A stretch of 64,000 bases of DNA from assembly GCA_023333565.1 (NCBI GenBank), contig JAJKFH010003571.1, forward strand, positions 269,790 to 333,789, in the 5' to 3' direction. The DNA is from Puffinus mauretanicus. Lineage: Eukaryota > Chordata > Aves > Procellariiformes > Procellariidae. A model generated the notes under the pieces. It did not search any database and was not told the origin of the DNA. It saw only the letters and a program-made list of their open reading frames with translations. Both the position numbers and the translations under genes were made by a program. This document shows, in pieces, positions 57,601 to 64,000 of the stretch; position 1 is the first letter of the stretch; each line of letters starts with the position of its first letter.

Positions 57601-57650
57601 GATGTTTCTGCTCATTCCAAGGAAGAATTTTCAATGTCCCCTGCTTGTAA
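12490..57650 (-). CDS. NBAS: NBAS, partial gene (19 internal exons), NRZ tethering-complex subunit
   Basis: NBAS is a large peripheral ER protein. With ZW10 and RINT1 it forms the NRZ (Dsl1-like) tether, which works with ER SNAREs in Golgi-to-ER transport; NBAS is also linked to nonsense-mediated decay. The family was recognised from conserved blocks such as [46 protein letters not shown] and [17 protein letters not shown]. Nineteen exons with GT/AG borders join in phase over 2,464 nt (1 nt plus 821 codons) with no stop. Against the roughly 2,370-residue family length this is the middle third: most of the Sec39 domain, a variable linker near fragment residues 592-625, then helical repeats. 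Sites matching GTAAGT or a close variant form most donors. Start codon, 5' and 3' exons are outside the window. The identity is recalled from family knowledge, not from a search. Confidence 0.95.
12628..13171. other. NBAS intron, nothing recognised
   Basis: A 544-nt intron between the last two exons seen. Only splice signals were noted. Confidence 0.85.
13172..13248 (-). CDS. NBAS: NBAS exon r
   Basis: This 77-nt exon encodes fragment residues 750-775 ([20 protein letters not shown] to LLALPQ) and ends on a codon border. The acceptor is tatgttgcag and the donor GTATGT. It matches the NBAS block [21 protein letters not shown]. Confidence 0.95.
13249..14467. other. NBAS intron, left of LTR fragment, nothing recognised
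   Basis: AT-rich intron with a short (TTA/TTATTA)n tract near 14310-14331. No element or gene was recognised. Confidence 0.7.
14468..14805 (-). mobile_element. Truncated solo LTR (U3 and core promoter), same family as 22149-22652
   Basis: Read on the minus strand it starts TGTCCTGGTTTCAGCTGGGA at 14805 and runs through a TATATAAA box (14526-14533 on the plus strand). It shares long identical words with the copy at 22149-22652, for example tgtgttatcaacattcttct. The R/U5 half is missing beyond about 14468, where a C run occurs. A kB-like GGAATATCCC is at 14557-14566. The CRE seen in the other copy is mutated here (tgacgcca). Confidence 0.85.
14806..18180. other. NBAS intron, right of LTR fragment
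   Basis: Intronic sequence with a long T-rich tract at 17519-17571, which on the minus strand is an A-rich tract. Open frames at 15008-15436 and 16434-16880 have no recognisable motif, no splice logic and lie antisense to NBAS; they are not called as genes. Confidence 0.7.
18181..18304 (-). CDS. NBAS: NBAS exon q
   Basis: This 124-nt exon encodes fragment residues 709-749 plus one base ([20 protein letters not shown] to KDLLPTTE). The block [13 protein letters not shown] is typical of NBAS. The acceptor ttctag is close to the previous exon: this 242-nt intron is the shortest in the gene model. The donor is GTATGG. Confidence 0.95.
18547..18660 (-). CDS. NBAS: NBAS exon p
   Basis: This 114-nt exon is 38 codons, phase 0 at both ends (fragment residues 671-708). 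The first half ([19 protein letters not shown]) is variable; the second half ([19 protein letters not shown]) matches the [14 protein letters not shown] block. The acceptor is tttcccag and the donor GTAAGT. Confidence 0.95.
18661..19260. other. NBAS intron, nothing recognised
   Basis: A 600-nt intron between the exons at 19261-19428 and 18547-18660. No element was recognised. Confidence 0.85.
19261..19428 (-). CDS. NBAS: NBAS exon o
   Basis: This 168-nt exon is 56 codons, phase 0 at both ends (fragment residues 615-670). It starts [20 protein letters not shown] and contains [20 protein letters not shown] followed by [15 protein letters not shown]. The Thr-rich block before the WW is a known NBAS feature. 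The acceptor is tgctcacag and the donor GTAAGG. Confidence 0.97.
19429..22148. other. NBAS intron, left of LTR, nothing recognised
   Basis: Part of a 7.5 kb intron. It contains a (TTG)n tract at about 21810-21829 and T-rich sequence at 22100-22142. No gene was recognised. Confidence 0.7.
22149..22652 (-). mobile_element. Complete solo LTR with 5-bp target site duplication
   Basis: A 504-bp LTR of a bird endogenous retrovirus-like element. It has TG...CA ends and is flanked by GTAGC on both sides (22144-22148 and 22653-22657), a perfect 5-bp target duplication, so it is an intact insertion that lost its internal part by LTR-LTR recombination. It is oriented on the minus strand (start at 22652), the same direction as NBAS. 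The core promoter is at 22432-22454. The R/U5 side has a (C)n block on the sense strand (G-rich on plus, 22219-22256). A 5-bp duplication fits ERVL/ERV3-like elements, but the family was not assigned. No retroviral coding sequence is present. Confidence 0.92.
22432..22472 (-). promoter_or_regulatory. LTR core promoter: TATA box, CRE and kB-like site
   Basis: On the minus strand a TATATAAA box (22432-22439) is preceded seven bases upstream by a perfect palindromic CRE, TGACGTCA (22447-22454), and then by a sequence fitting GGRRNNYYCC (22463-22472 on plus). This is a compact inducible promoter layout in sense with NBAS. Activity is inferred only. Confidence 0.6.
22658..26944. other. NBAS intron, right of LTR
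   Basis: Rest of the 7.5 kb intron. It holds A runs near 24538-24549, an AT-rich alternating tract with repeated tatatg/catata words at 25827-25935, and a C run near 26180-26190. No gene or transposon was recognised. Confidence 0.7.
26945..27043 (-). CDS. NBAS: NBAS exon n (variable linker)
   Basis: This 99-nt exon is 33 codons, phase 0 at both ends (fragment residues 582-614). It starts [19 protein letters not shown] and ends LISKDTE. The first half matches the NBAS block ILYQ.VN.Q....GGENI. The second half is Ser- and acid-rich and looks like a flexible linker after the Sec39 domain. The acceptor is gtttatag and the donor GTAAGC. Confidence 0.93.
27044..29178. other. NBAS intron, nothing recognised
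   Basis: A 2.1 kb intron with a T tract at 27290-27306. The open frame at 27961-28308 is antisense and without motifs, so it is not called. Confidence 0.75.
29179..29336 (-). CDS. NBAS: NBAS exon m (end of Sec39 domain)
   Basis: This 158-nt exon encodes fragment residues 529-581, including [20 protein letters not shown] and [20 protein letters not shown], the most recognisable NBAS block in the window. It ends SSSLQTQ on a codon border. The acceptor is cccttgtag and the donor GTAGGT. Confidence 0.97.
29337..31184. other. NBAS intron, nothing recognised
   Basis: A 1.8 kb intron with a T run near 29590-29601 and an A-rich patch near 29670-29700. No repeat family was recognised. Confidence 0.75.
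31185..31298 (-). CDS. NBAS: NBAS exon l (Sec39 domain)
   Basis: This 114-nt exon encodes fragment residues 491-529 ([20 protein letters not shown] to [11 protein letters not shown]). The acceptor is tttcttacag and the donor GTGAAG. Phase 1 in and 1 out. It lies between introns of 7.6 kb and 1.8 kb. Confidence 0.97.
31299..33800. other. NBAS intron, left of CR1, nothing recognised
   Basis: Part of a 7.6 kb intron. No transposon or gene is recognisable; short open frames at 32091-32294 and 32522-32785 carry no motif. Confidence 0.65.
33801..34120 (+). mobile_element. CR1 LINE 3' end
   Basis: About 320 bp of CR1 3' end in plus orientation, antisense to NBAS. It shows the conserved order of a stretch starting acctgaaaggaggttgtagc, then ggcctcaagttgcgccaggg, then gagtcaccatccctggaggt, and ends in the repeated attctatg octamers characteristic of CR1. 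It is 5' truncated, like most copies, and is similar to the copy at 63508-64000 in inverted orientation. Confidence 0.95.
34121..38882. other. NBAS intron, right of CR1
   Basis: Non-coding. It includes T runs at 34702-34720, an alternating AT-rich tract at 35205-35310, an A-rich patch at 36715-36770 and an A run at 38294-38309. No gene was recognised. Confidence 0.7.
38883..38996 (-). CDS. NBAS: NBAS exon k (Sec39 domain)
   Basis: This 114-nt exon encodes fragment residues 453-491 ([17 protein letters not shown] to [13 protein letters not shown]). The acceptor is tctttcaacag and the donor GTAAGC. Phase 1 in and 1 out. The [17 protein letters not shown] block is nearly invariant in the family. 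Confidence 0.97.
38997..41038. other. NBAS intron, left of solo LTR
   Basis: Apart from the 24-nt candidate microexon described separately, nothing is recognised. The open frame at 40480-40764 on the minus strand has no family motif. Confidence 0.7.
39136..39159 (-). other. Candidate 24-nt NBAS microexon (unproven)
   Basis: On the minus strand a 24-nt segment lies between a pyrimidine-leaning acceptor (ctttctgtttatag) and a GTAACT donor. It would join the exon at 42824-42936 in phase 1 and leave in phase 1, adding eight residues (GIIEDLYA) with no stop before VRLCSDR. It is separated from the next exon by a 139-nt gap. I recall no such insert in mammalian NBAS, so it may be chance. Transcript data would decide. 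Confidence 0.22.
41461..41796 (+). repeat. 45-52 bp tandem repeat inside the LTR, about seven units
   Basis: Units beginning with variants of (g/a)cccac(a/g)ctggag(c/a)agg start at 41461, 41512, 41564, 41612, 41660, 41705 and 41751, giving spacings of 51, 52, 48, 48, 45 and 46. Each unit continues with a ctgtgacccc/tgtggg-like second half. The units differ by substitutions and small indels, so the array is not a recent perfect expansion. Confidence 0.8.
41977..41982 (+). promoter_or_regulatory. LTR polyadenylation signal AATAAA
   Basis: An AATAAA hexamer in the 3' part of the plus-oriented LTR, where the R region polyadenylation signal is expected. It would terminate transcripts antisense to NBAS. 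Confidence 0.55.
42158..42823. other. NBAS intron, right of solo LTR, nothing recognised
   Basis: Rest of the intron upstream of the exon at 42824 side; no element recognised. Confidence 0.7.
42824..42936 (-). CDS. NBAS: NBAS exon j (Sec39 domain)
   Basis: This 113-nt exon encodes fragment residues 415-453 ([20 protein letters not shown] to [12 protein letters not shown]). The acceptor is tcctatttag and the donor GTACTG. It ends with one base (G) of a codon. It opens into the 3.8 kb intron that holds the solo LTR at 41039-42157. Confidence 0.96.
43018..43096 (+). repeat. A-rich (AAAC)n-like low-complexity tract
   Basis: Almost only A and C, with repeated aaaac and aaac words. It lies 80 nt downstream of the exon start on the upstream intron side, near the acceptor of the exon ending at 42936. 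On the minus strand it is a T/G-rich tract. No mobile element is seen next to it. Confidence 0.8.
43097..43879. other. NBAS intron, nothing recognised
   Basis: Plain intron between the A-rich tract and the CR1 copy. Nothing was recognised. Confidence 0.75.
43880..45239 (-). mobile_element. CR1 LINE, 5' truncated, with decayed reverse transcriptase
   Basis: The longest CR1 copy in the window, about 1.36 kb, oriented on the minus strand like NBAS. On the minus strand 45064-44729 reads part of the RT domain, including [35 protein letters not shown] and KSADNTKL. The last is the catalytic box, normally FADDTKL, with the second catalytic Asp replaced by Asn. A frameshift near 44740-44870 moves the reading to a second frame (ending near 44368), where [15 protein letters not shown] and [14 protein letters not shown] are the C-terminal RT blocks. 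The 3' UTR runs to 43880 with the usual ggttgctcagagccccatcc word and ends in attctat-like octamers. It is inactive. Confidence 0.95.
45240..47279. other. NBAS intron, right of CR1
   Basis: Rest of the intron. It contains A runs at 45628-45641 and 45677-45692, and a T/G-rich patch at 46400-46475. Nothing else was recognised. Confidence 0.7.
47280..47503 (-). CDS. NBAS: NBAS exon i (longest seen, Sec39 domain)
   Basis: At 224 nt this is the longest exon in the window (fragment residues 341-415). It reads [20 protein letters not shown] at the start and [17 protein letters not shown] at the end. The acceptor is cttttag after a T-rich tract; the donor GTATAT is weak. Phase is 0 in and 2 out. Confidence 0.97.
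47504..48185. other. NBAS intron, nothing recognised
   Basis: Intron between the 47280-47503 exon and a CR1 tail. It has a T run at 48050-48062. Confidence 0.75.
48186..48400 (-). mobile_element. Diverged CR1 3' end
   Basis: On the plus strand it begins catgaatcatagaaaagccc and continues ggttggaagggacctcaaaa, then atcatctggcccaacc, which is the reverse of the CR1 3' UTR. Similarity fades after about 48310 and the far edge at 48400 is a guess. It is much more diverged than the copies at 33.8 and 63.5 kb. Confidence 0.8.
48401..49759. other. NBAS intron, nothing recognised
   Basis: Non-coding; the right part of the open frame at 48268-48795 lies here and has no motif. Confidence 0.7.
49760..49862 (-). 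CDS. NBAS: NBAS exon h (Sec39 domain)
   Basis: This 103-nt exon encodes fragment residues 306-340 ([20 protein letters not shown] to CLHSDTCYE) and ends on a codon border. The acceptor is tttttgtag and the donor GTGAGT. It matches the NBAS block LLQDML...MQQ.VYTCL.SD.CYE. Confidence 0.96.
49863..51378. other. NBAS intron, nothing recognised
   Basis: A 1.5 kb intron with an A run at 50987-51001. The minus-strand open frame at 49906-50319 shows no motif. Confidence 0.75.
51379..51501 (-). CDS. NBAS: NBAS exon g (Sec39 domain)
   Basis: This 123-nt exon encodes fragment residues 265-306 ([20 protein letters not shown] to [17 protein letters not shown]). The acceptor is catttacag and the donor GTTAGT. 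It joins in phase to a Ser codon upstream and a Lys codon downstream. The RLTRHTGRK end is an NBAS signature. Confidence 0.96.
51502..52074. other. NBAS intron, nothing recognised
   Basis: A 573-nt intron with an A/C-rich patch at 51813-51853. No other feature. Confidence 0.8.
52075..52137 (-). CDS. NBAS: NBAS exon f (63 nt)
   Basis: This is the shortest confirmed exon, at 63 nt (fragment residues 244-265). It reads [20 protein letters not shown], an acidic helical stretch. The acceptor is ctttgcag and the donor GTATTT is non-consensus after position 4. Phases agree with both neighbours. Confidence 0.93.
52138..52861. other. NBAS intron, nothing recognised
   Basis: A 724-nt intron; no feature recognised. 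Confidence 0.8.
52862..52995 (-). CDS. NBAS: NBAS exon e (Sec39 domain)
   Basis: This 134-nt exon starts on a codon border and ends with two bases of a Gly codon (fragment residues 200-244). It reads [20 protein letters not shown] and ends [15 protein letters not shown], matching the [13 protein letters not shown]...ALECIY block. The donor GTAAAC is weaker than its neighbours; the acceptor ends cttgttag. Confidence 0.96.
52996..54002. other. NBAS intron, nothing recognised
   Basis: A 1.0 kb intron. Open frames at 53213-53473 and 53463-53690 are antisense and without motif. Confidence 0.8.
54003..54176 (-). CDS. NBAS: NBAS exon d (Sec39 domain)
   Basis: This 174-nt exon is 58 codons, phase 0 at both ends (fragment residues 142-199), with the donor GTAAGT and an acceptor ending ctttccag. 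It includes [17 protein letters not shown] and [20 protein letters not shown], both typical of NBAS. Confidence 0.97.
54177..55163. other. NBAS intron, nothing recognised
   Basis: A 987-nt intron; no feature recognised. Confidence 0.8.
55164..55349 (-). CDS. NBAS: NBAS exon c (Sec39 domain)
   Basis: This 186-nt exon is exactly 62 codons, phase 0 at both ends (fragment residues 80-141). It reads [19 protein letters not shown] at the start and EKLRLLMKN at the end, a strongly conserved helical part of Sec39. The acceptor has a long T tract; the donor is GTAAGT. Confidence 0.97.
55350..56755. other. NBAS intron, nothing recognised
   Basis: A 1.4 kb intron with a T run at 55984-55995; no feature recognised. 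Confidence 0.8.
56756..56909 (-). CDS. NBAS: NBAS exon b (Sec39 domain)
   Basis: This 154-nt exon encodes fragment residues 28-79, starting [20 protein letters not shown] and ending EIEKYAMQ. It has a poly-T acceptor tract ending gaaaag and the donor GTGAGA. It starts in phase 2 (one base completes Arg) and ends on a codon border. The block is highly conserved in vertebrate NBAS. Confidence 0.96.
56910..57566. other. NBAS intron, nothing recognised
   Basis: A 657-nt intron. The A run at 56916-56930 is the polypyrimidine tract of the downstream exon's acceptor on the minus strand. A G-rich patch lies at 57283-57299. Confidence 0.8.
57567..57650 (-). CDS. NBAS: NBAS exon a (5'-most seen)
   Basis: This 84-nt exon has the acceptor ttacaccag and the donor GTAAGT. 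The first base closes an earlier codon; then 27 codons are read (starting [14 protein letters not shown], ending DDWCEKAEC), and the last two bases join the next exon as Arg. Fragment residues 1-28. It sits at or just before the start of the Sec39 domain. The exon before it was not found in the window. Confidence 0.85.
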
Positions 57651-60263
57651 CTGGTGTAACAGAAAAGGGAAACATTACACAATTATTTTTTTTTTAAATT
57701 ATGATGGCATTCAATTAATGGAATACAAAACATGGGCAAATATTTCAGTGAATTCATAAGCAGCACATAATTCAATTACAGTATCAATTTTTTAAGATTT
57801 ATCAGTTCTTAATGCAGATATACAAGTATGATTTTGCCTGTATATTATCTGTACAAACACATATTTACCTATACCATTAAAGATCCACTAAAAAAAAATC
57901 ATTTTCTTACTGACCGTACCTTTAAAAAAAAAAAAACCCACTACATACTTCAAGAATTTTTACTGCTTCACAGTAAGTATTCTGACTTCATATGTGTCAC
58001 AGAAGACTGAAATGAACAAAAACCTATGATCTTCACAGCTTGGAAAAAAAAAATATTCTTCAAATTTTAGCACAAATCCTTGCAAAAACCAAAACAAAAT
58101 ACATTCTGCTGTATTGATCTTCTTAATTAAGTTTAATGTGGCTTCCTCACCACAAACTTCCAGAGTGAAACATTCTCTAAATATTGAGGTTGAAGAAAAA
58201 AAAAAAAAATCTGTTTAAAATGCAGTTTAAGAACACCACAGGTTATTACTAGAATGATTACTTATGGCTCGCTGTTGTAAGATAGTTGCTTAAGCAGCAT
58301 AAAACCTGAGAAAACCAGGTCAAGCTATGCAAAACATAAACTAAGGGGGAAGAGAAGAGCCATATAGGTTCTGGCATTTGTAGAAATAAGAAACAAACCA
58401 TGTACAAAGTAAAGACATTAAAGTTTCAGCATACTGGAGCAATAAGCTATTTTATATCTCATTGATTTTCTCCTGAGCCTGATAATAAACAGCAATAGCA
58501 ATACTACATGGACAATTCCTATCTATAAATTAATAACTGACACAATATTCTCATCCCTTGAAGAGCAGGACTGTAACTCAGTAGCTTAAAAAGAAACACA
58601 ATTCCAACAAACAAATCAATTTCACGATAGAGAGTCAAAACAACAAGCTAAAAATCAGTAACTCCATCTCCTTTAGCAACAGCCATTAAACACATTTAAC
58701 AAAGCAAGGCATGTCCATACTAACTGCCCTGCCCTGTACACACACACACACACACACACACACATTTCTCCCAGGTCAGCCACCCTTTCTTTCTCTCCTC
58801 TATGCACTAACAATAATACCCAACGTTTTATCCACAGTAATTCCAACCCTCCAAATGAAACATGCAGTAGAAATCCAGCAATAAATTGGCAGAGAGAGAC
58901 AGATTTGCAGGCTATAAAAGTCAAAAGAAAGGAGGAGAGAAGATGGAAAACTGCTAATTGCTGTGTCTCAGCTATAGTAACATCTGCGTTCAATTCCAGT
59001 TCAGTTGGACAAAACGCTCCACGATTATCTTTATAATTAGGCACCATGTAGTAACATCAGTGAAAAAAAATTAATAAAGAAAACTCCAAATTAACATTTA
59101 TGATATAAGCACCAGGAATAAAGTCACTTTCTGATTTTGGAAAGATTCATCATCAGCCCATATATTTTGGGGATTGGGGGGTGCTGTTGTTTGTTTAAGT
59201 CTTAGATAACATAATTTATCAATCAATTTTAAATATTAATGCTTAAAACTGGGTTCATAAACTACATTACTAAGGTCATATTTCAAATGTCATACATGAG
59301 AATGTTATTACGGAAGGCCCAGTTTGTACTGAAAAAGTTCTCTTTATCAGTTGAAATGTCAAATAACAGAAAAGCCAAAGTGTGATTAACACTCCCTTCC
59401 AAAATATAAAATCAAGACAGTATGAGCAGGTCTTTATGTTACAATCAATAATGCTCTCCTTTTCTATGTTCTATTAAACATAAAAGAAAACTGGACAAAA
59501 TTTTATTGCCCAAGACAATTTCGTTTCATAGTAAAATTTTTCCACTCACTTTCCAGTAGGCTTAAGACGACATTTCAGGGGGGATTGGTTGGTTGGTTGG
59601 TTTGTTTGGGTTTTGTTTTGTTTGGGAAGGATCTTTTTTGGTTTGGTTTTGTTAAAAAGAGAAAATGAGCTTTTATACAGCAGAGAACAGACAAGGGTTT
59701 CATTTTAGAAGCTGTTTCAAATCATGTCTGCAAATTGTAGCAGAACTACCATGAGAGAACAACAGTAAGGGGAGATTTTCAGGTAACAACCCCGATTTCA
59801 CATTACAGATAGTTTTTTTCGCCAACATTAGCTACACATACTAATACCTTAACTAGTTCTGCCTCCAAGAATTGTAATGTAAGATTTTGTTATTTTACTG
59901 TATTTAAAAAAAAAAATCTCAGATACAGTATGGGCCTGTAAGACTTGACTACATCAAATCAGATCATTTTAACAATCTTTTATTCATAAACATATCAGGG
60001 GTAAAAAGAGATTCAGTCATTGGCAAGGACCAGTTGGCAGTGGAACCTCTCAAAGGAGCCTGAGGGCTCAGGCAGTTTCAGAAGCTGAAGAATCACAAAG
60101 TCAAGCTGAGAGGAGCACTCACACCACATCTTGCCCTTCCCTTCGTCCCCTTCCCATAGCTCCACTAAGAACAGCATGAATAGTACAGGGTAACCTGTAA
60201 AACAAAGTCAGCCCCTCTCTGTCAGTCTTCCTCTCACTCACCCCTTAAGACAACATATTGATT
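57651..60263. other. Presumed NBAS intron upstream of the first exon seen
   Basis: No exon that could precede 57650 was recognised on the minus strand. It holds A runs (57919-57932, 58197-58209), a CA microsatellite and a (TTGG)n/(GTTT)n patch at 59587-59650. Confidence 0.65.
58738..58764. repeat. (AC)n microsatellite, about 13 units
   Basis: An uninterrupted alternating A/C tract of 27 bases. The minus-strand open frame at 58673-59047 reads it as CVCVCV and is not a gene. Confidence 0.98.
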
Positions 60264-60402
60264 GAGTCACCATCCCTGGAGGTATTTAAAAGACCTGTAG
60301 ACCTGGCACTTAGGGACATGGTTTAGTGGTGGACTTGGCAGTGTTAGGTTTACTAGAAGATCTTAAAGGTCTTTTCCAATCTAAACAATTCTATGATTCT
60401 AT
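60264..60402 (+). mobile_element. Short CR1 3' tail
   Basis: The words gagtcaccatccctggaggt and acttagggacatggtttagt are shared with the CR1 at 33801-34120 in the same orientation. It ends in attctatgattctatt. Only about 140 bp remain, with a small deletion and changes in the gttggactc region. Confidence 0.93.
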
Positions 60403-63400
60403 TAAAGAGAACACAAACTGTGCCCCTACCCCTCTCTTCCAAACTTTGACTTTTGCATGAGTCTCTGAAAAACCTAACTGATGGGAGAGCAATAGGGGGG
60501 ACACATGACAAGTAAATAATTATATCAAGCTCCATTAGAAAATTGCAGCAGATACCATTTATTGTATTTACTCTGAAAGCCAATTCCTGTTCCAAGTAGT
60601 CACTTGCGGACTGTTCCCACCTCTCTCAAGTAAGAGCATCCCATCTGAATAAATCTTCCCATATAATCTCAGAGCCCCAGGAGAAATTTGGGAAAGTTGC
60701 TTTGGTCTGGCTGTTCTTTCACTGGTTGTTTTTGTTGTTATTGAGAGAAAGAAGTCACACAAAACAGTAATGAAAGAGGTGCACACTTTTAATAGATATT
60801 TAAACTTCAAAATTTTCCTCTTTTGGCTAACAAATTATTACAAGAGAAAATCACTAGAAATAAGCAAAGACAGCAGAAGTTTAGAACACAAATTTAAAGC
60901 CACCCATGCATGAATATGGGATCAGAATGACAAGGAATCAAGACATTCCAAAACTCATACACACTCTCCTAATGCTACTATCCCTCAGTATGAGATCTTA
61001 AGGAAAAAAAAAAAAAAAAAAAAAAAAAAATCTACTGATCCAAACCTGCACTGCCAAATACTACATTGAATACGTTCTTCCTAATTAAGCTGCCACATCC
61101 TGCCTACTTGCCATAGACATGGCAAAGTTACATTCTGGAATTACAGCTCCAGTTAAGAAATTGTTTCTTAACAGATTCAGTAGCACAAAAGGTTTATAAT
61201 TAACGTTGGCAAAACTTGCAAATTTTCCTTTCCTGACCTGAATATCAGGATTAATTATGTTTCTTCCCTCCAATTATTCTTAACATAGTTGGGTCACTTT
61301 CCTGACCCTGATAAACAATATTAGAGACTAAACAGTTTAATTTTTATGCAAGCAAGAGTTTTCCAGCCAGCCTAAAATTGAAAGTTACTAGAAAACACTT
61401 CTTTTCGCTGACTGATGCAATTGCCTATCCGGCCCTTCTCCCCAGCTCATTTCAGAAAATAATCTGTATTTCCCTCTCCCCATCTAAAAGTAGGTATTTT
61501 CTTCCCTATTCCTATAACACAAAACACACCTGAGTTTGCCTTTAAATTCCAACTGCTTCAACTATATTTTAAAAATACATTTTAAAATAGAATCCTTTCC
61601 AATTAACAGAAGTCATGGATTAAGTACAGACTCCATTCAAAATAACTTCTCCAACACCCCACTATGGCTCCTAGTTTCAACTGAAGTTGAAAGTTTATTG
61701 CTTAAAAAAAAATCCTTCCTGAGAAAGATCTCATTCAATTCAAGTTCCCAGGCTTTGCTCTCTTTGTTTGACAGTTGCTTTGCTTCCCCCTTTCCCCTCA
61801 CCTCCAAAATCCATCAAGTGAGGAAGCAATATGCAACTCTGCCTCCCCCTGCCTACCTTACTCAACATGGTACAACAGAAAACAGTTGGAAAGCACAGAG
61901 ACAAGCAATGTGAATGACCAAAGGTAAGAAGTGTGTGTTCATCCCTTCTGTGAAATCCAGAGCAGACTGAAGAATCCTAGAAGAAAGAAAACAACCAATA
62001 TGCCAAGATTGATACAACATTGTTCATTTTTTCATTTCACTTAAATAGGAAGTGACATTTCAGTATCTTACTTCCTACAACACTGTAAGCACTGATGAGA
62101 CTAGCAGGGCCTCATTTAAAATAAACAGCAGCAGACACTGTTTTACACCATATGCAGCTAAGCTGTTAACTACTCGCTGCATGATATAGAAGATAAAACA
62201 CTATTTTGGTTCAAAAACAGAAAGAATTATTGGATTAAAGTGTCATGTAAGTCTACTATGTCTAGAAAACACCAAGTTCAGGACTATTTGAGCCACCTAT
62301 TGTAGACACTTGAGAAAGTTCAGGTAAATGTTGCAATGTGCTTGCCTGTACCTACTTTTGTTCCCTTGGCAACTGCTGTTGGCCATTTGCCTTCTGGTCA
62401 AATCTACCAAGACCAATCTCAGGTTTCAGCACAAGATTTTGCAGGAAGCAAACCTAGAGTTATCCAGACACATCAATTCAAGAAGTACTGTAAGTATACT
62501 TTAAAAGTTTTTCATAAAAGCTTATTAACAGACCTCACCATGAAATACTAAAGAGGAGAAGACTTTTCAGTTCATGGGGAAGAATTGTCATCCAGTGAAA
62601 TCTTGACTGGAAAACGTTTACTCCATCTTTTTTCCCTTCTCACAGCAGAAAAAGTTAGAGTTAAATACTTAAGTCAGGTGTACTGATAAGCCACGGAAAA
62701 TTCTTTTAAAAGTATTTTCTGTTCTGGCTCGATTTACCAGCTTAAAAGTATTCAGGTTCACCATAGGAATAAGTTGAGAGAATAATTTTAGATTTTTAAA
62801 GCTCTCACCAAGAGTCAAGCAGCACTCAGTTAACTATCTCGTCTAAATACTTAAAAAAAAGATACAACTCCAAAATATCTCATCCTAGTAGAAATAAGCA
62901 ATTATGGAAAGTCAGTCTTAGCAGATACGTTTCTTGCTGAGCTAAATTCACAAAAAAACCAGCAGAAACCACACCATTCAGAGCTGACTGCTAACTTCAT
63001 TCACTTTCTCAACAATGCTAAAAAAAAAAAAAAAAAATCTGTAACTCCCTTCTGCCCCCTACATGACTGCATCCAACTGTCCTTACTTTCTCTCCTCATT
63101 CTGAAGAGTTTAGAAAAACTCTTCATATTTCAATTCAAATACAAGGACTGGAATAAAGCAGCCTTGATACTAGCAAATGATGGGAAATCCCTGTACCTGA
63201 GATTTATCACAAGATTGTATCTCAAGATTTATCACAAATCTTTTTCTTAAGTTATAGTTATGTTTTAGCACAGAATTTTTTCCTCAAATTTCTGTATTAG
63301 TAACTCCAGTGACTCACGCAGAAACAAAGAGCAATAAAACTTTGGAAAAGTAGCTATTAAAATGGAAGCAAGTCCATCTTTGAGAAAGATTTCAGGCATC

Positions 63401-63507
63401 AAAACACCAATGCATTCTGCACTCATAAACATAAATGCAAATGACACAGAGAAGAAAAAGAGATACAGATATGAACACATACATGCTAAGAGGTAGGGCT
63501 TCCATTT
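60403..63507. other. Presumed NBAS intron, nothing recognised
   Basis: Non-coding with A runs at 61004-61030 (27 A) and 63022-63037. Open frames at 61536-61913, 61085-61273 and 63265-63516 were checked by eye for NBAS blocks and splice sites and gave nothing. Confidence 0.65.
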
Positions 63508-64000
63508 TAGAATCATTAAGGTTGGAAAAGACGTCTAAGATCATCAAGTCCAACCGTCAACCCAACACCACCATGCCCACTAAACCATGTCCCTAAGCAC
63601 CTCATCTACATGTCTTTTAAATACTTCCAGGGATGGTGACTCTACCACGTCCCTGGGCAGCCTGTTCCAAGGCCTGACCACTCTTGCAGTAAAGAAATTT
63701 CACCTAATGTCCAGTCTAAACCTCCCCTGGTGCAACTTGAGGCCATTTCCTCTTGTCCTATTGCTAGTTACTTGGGAGAAGAGACCAACCCCCACCTCGC
63801 TACAACCTCCTTTCAGGTACTTGTAGAGCGCGATGAGGTCTCCCCTCAGCCTCCTCTTCTCCAGACTAAACAGTCCCAGTTCCCTCAGCCGCTCCTCATA
63901 AGACTTGTGCTCCAGGCCTTCACCAGCTTCGTTGCCCTCCTCTGGACACGCTCCAGCACCTCCATGTCCTTCTTGTAGTGAGGGGCCCAGAACTGAACAC
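63508..64000 (-). mobile_element. CR1 LINE 3' part, cut by the window edge
   Basis: On the plus strand it starts tagaatcattaaggttggaa and carries, in order, tgtccctaagcacc, gggatggtgactctaccac, gccatttcctcttgtcctat and cttcgttgccctcctctgga, the reverse of the CR1 3' UTR and the end of ORF2. It is on the minus strand and continues beyond 64000. It is close in sequence to the 33.8 kb copy. Confidence 0.95.

Noticed and set aside
58673..59047. 124-residue minus-strand open frame
   Set aside because: It runs through a CA microsatellite and shows no domain, no splice signals and no NBAS similarity.
1..64000. tRNA, rRNA, CRISPR array or an unknown biological system
   Set aside because: No cloverleaf, rRNA core words or regularly spaced direct repeats with unique spacers were seen; all strong signals are explained by NBAS exons and transposon remains.

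Overview
This is a window of a bird nuclear genome. It is AT-rich, gene-poor intronic DNA with CR1 LINE copies and TG...CA solo LTRs of types common in bird genomes. No bacterial, organellar or exogenous viral genes are seen. The species cannot be named from the sequence.

The only host gene supported is NBAS (neuroblastoma amplified sequence), on the minus strand. Nineteen internal coding exons lie between 57650 (5'-most seen) and 12490 (3'-most seen). All have GT/AG splice sites, their phases join without a break, and together they encode about 821 residues without a stop. The vertebrate protein is about 2,370 residues long, so this is roughly its middle third: much of the Sec39 domain that joins NBAS to the ER tethering complex with ZW10 and RINT1, plus a variable acidic/serine-rich linker and helical-repeat sequence after it. 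The start codon, first exons, last exons and 3' UTR are outside the window. The 6.3 kb upstream of 57650 and the 12.5 kb downstream of 12490 hold no recognisable exon and are read as long introns.

Between exons the window is intron, patched with transposon remains. From low to high coordinates: an old plus-strand LINE interrupted by an oppositely oriented, internally deleted CR1 that keeps ORF1 and a GC-rich 5' end (about 5270-6870); an old LTR scrap (9362-9484); two related minus-oriented LTRs, one truncated (14468-14805) and one complete with a perfect 5-bp target duplication and an intact TATA/CRE core (22149-22652); a CR1 3' end (33801-34120); a 1.1 kb plus-oriented solo LTR with an internal 45-52 bp repeat (41039-42157); a 1.36 kb CR1 with a decayed reverse transcriptase (43880-45239); a diverged CR1 tail (48186-48400); a short CR1 tail (60264-60402); and a CR1 running off the right edge (63508-64000).

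Points for a second look are a frame-preserving 24-nt candidate microexon just upstream of the exon at 38883-38996, the nested LINE structure at 5.3-6.9 kb, and the sense-oriented LTR promoter inside an NBAS intron. No new enzymatic or defence system is seen.
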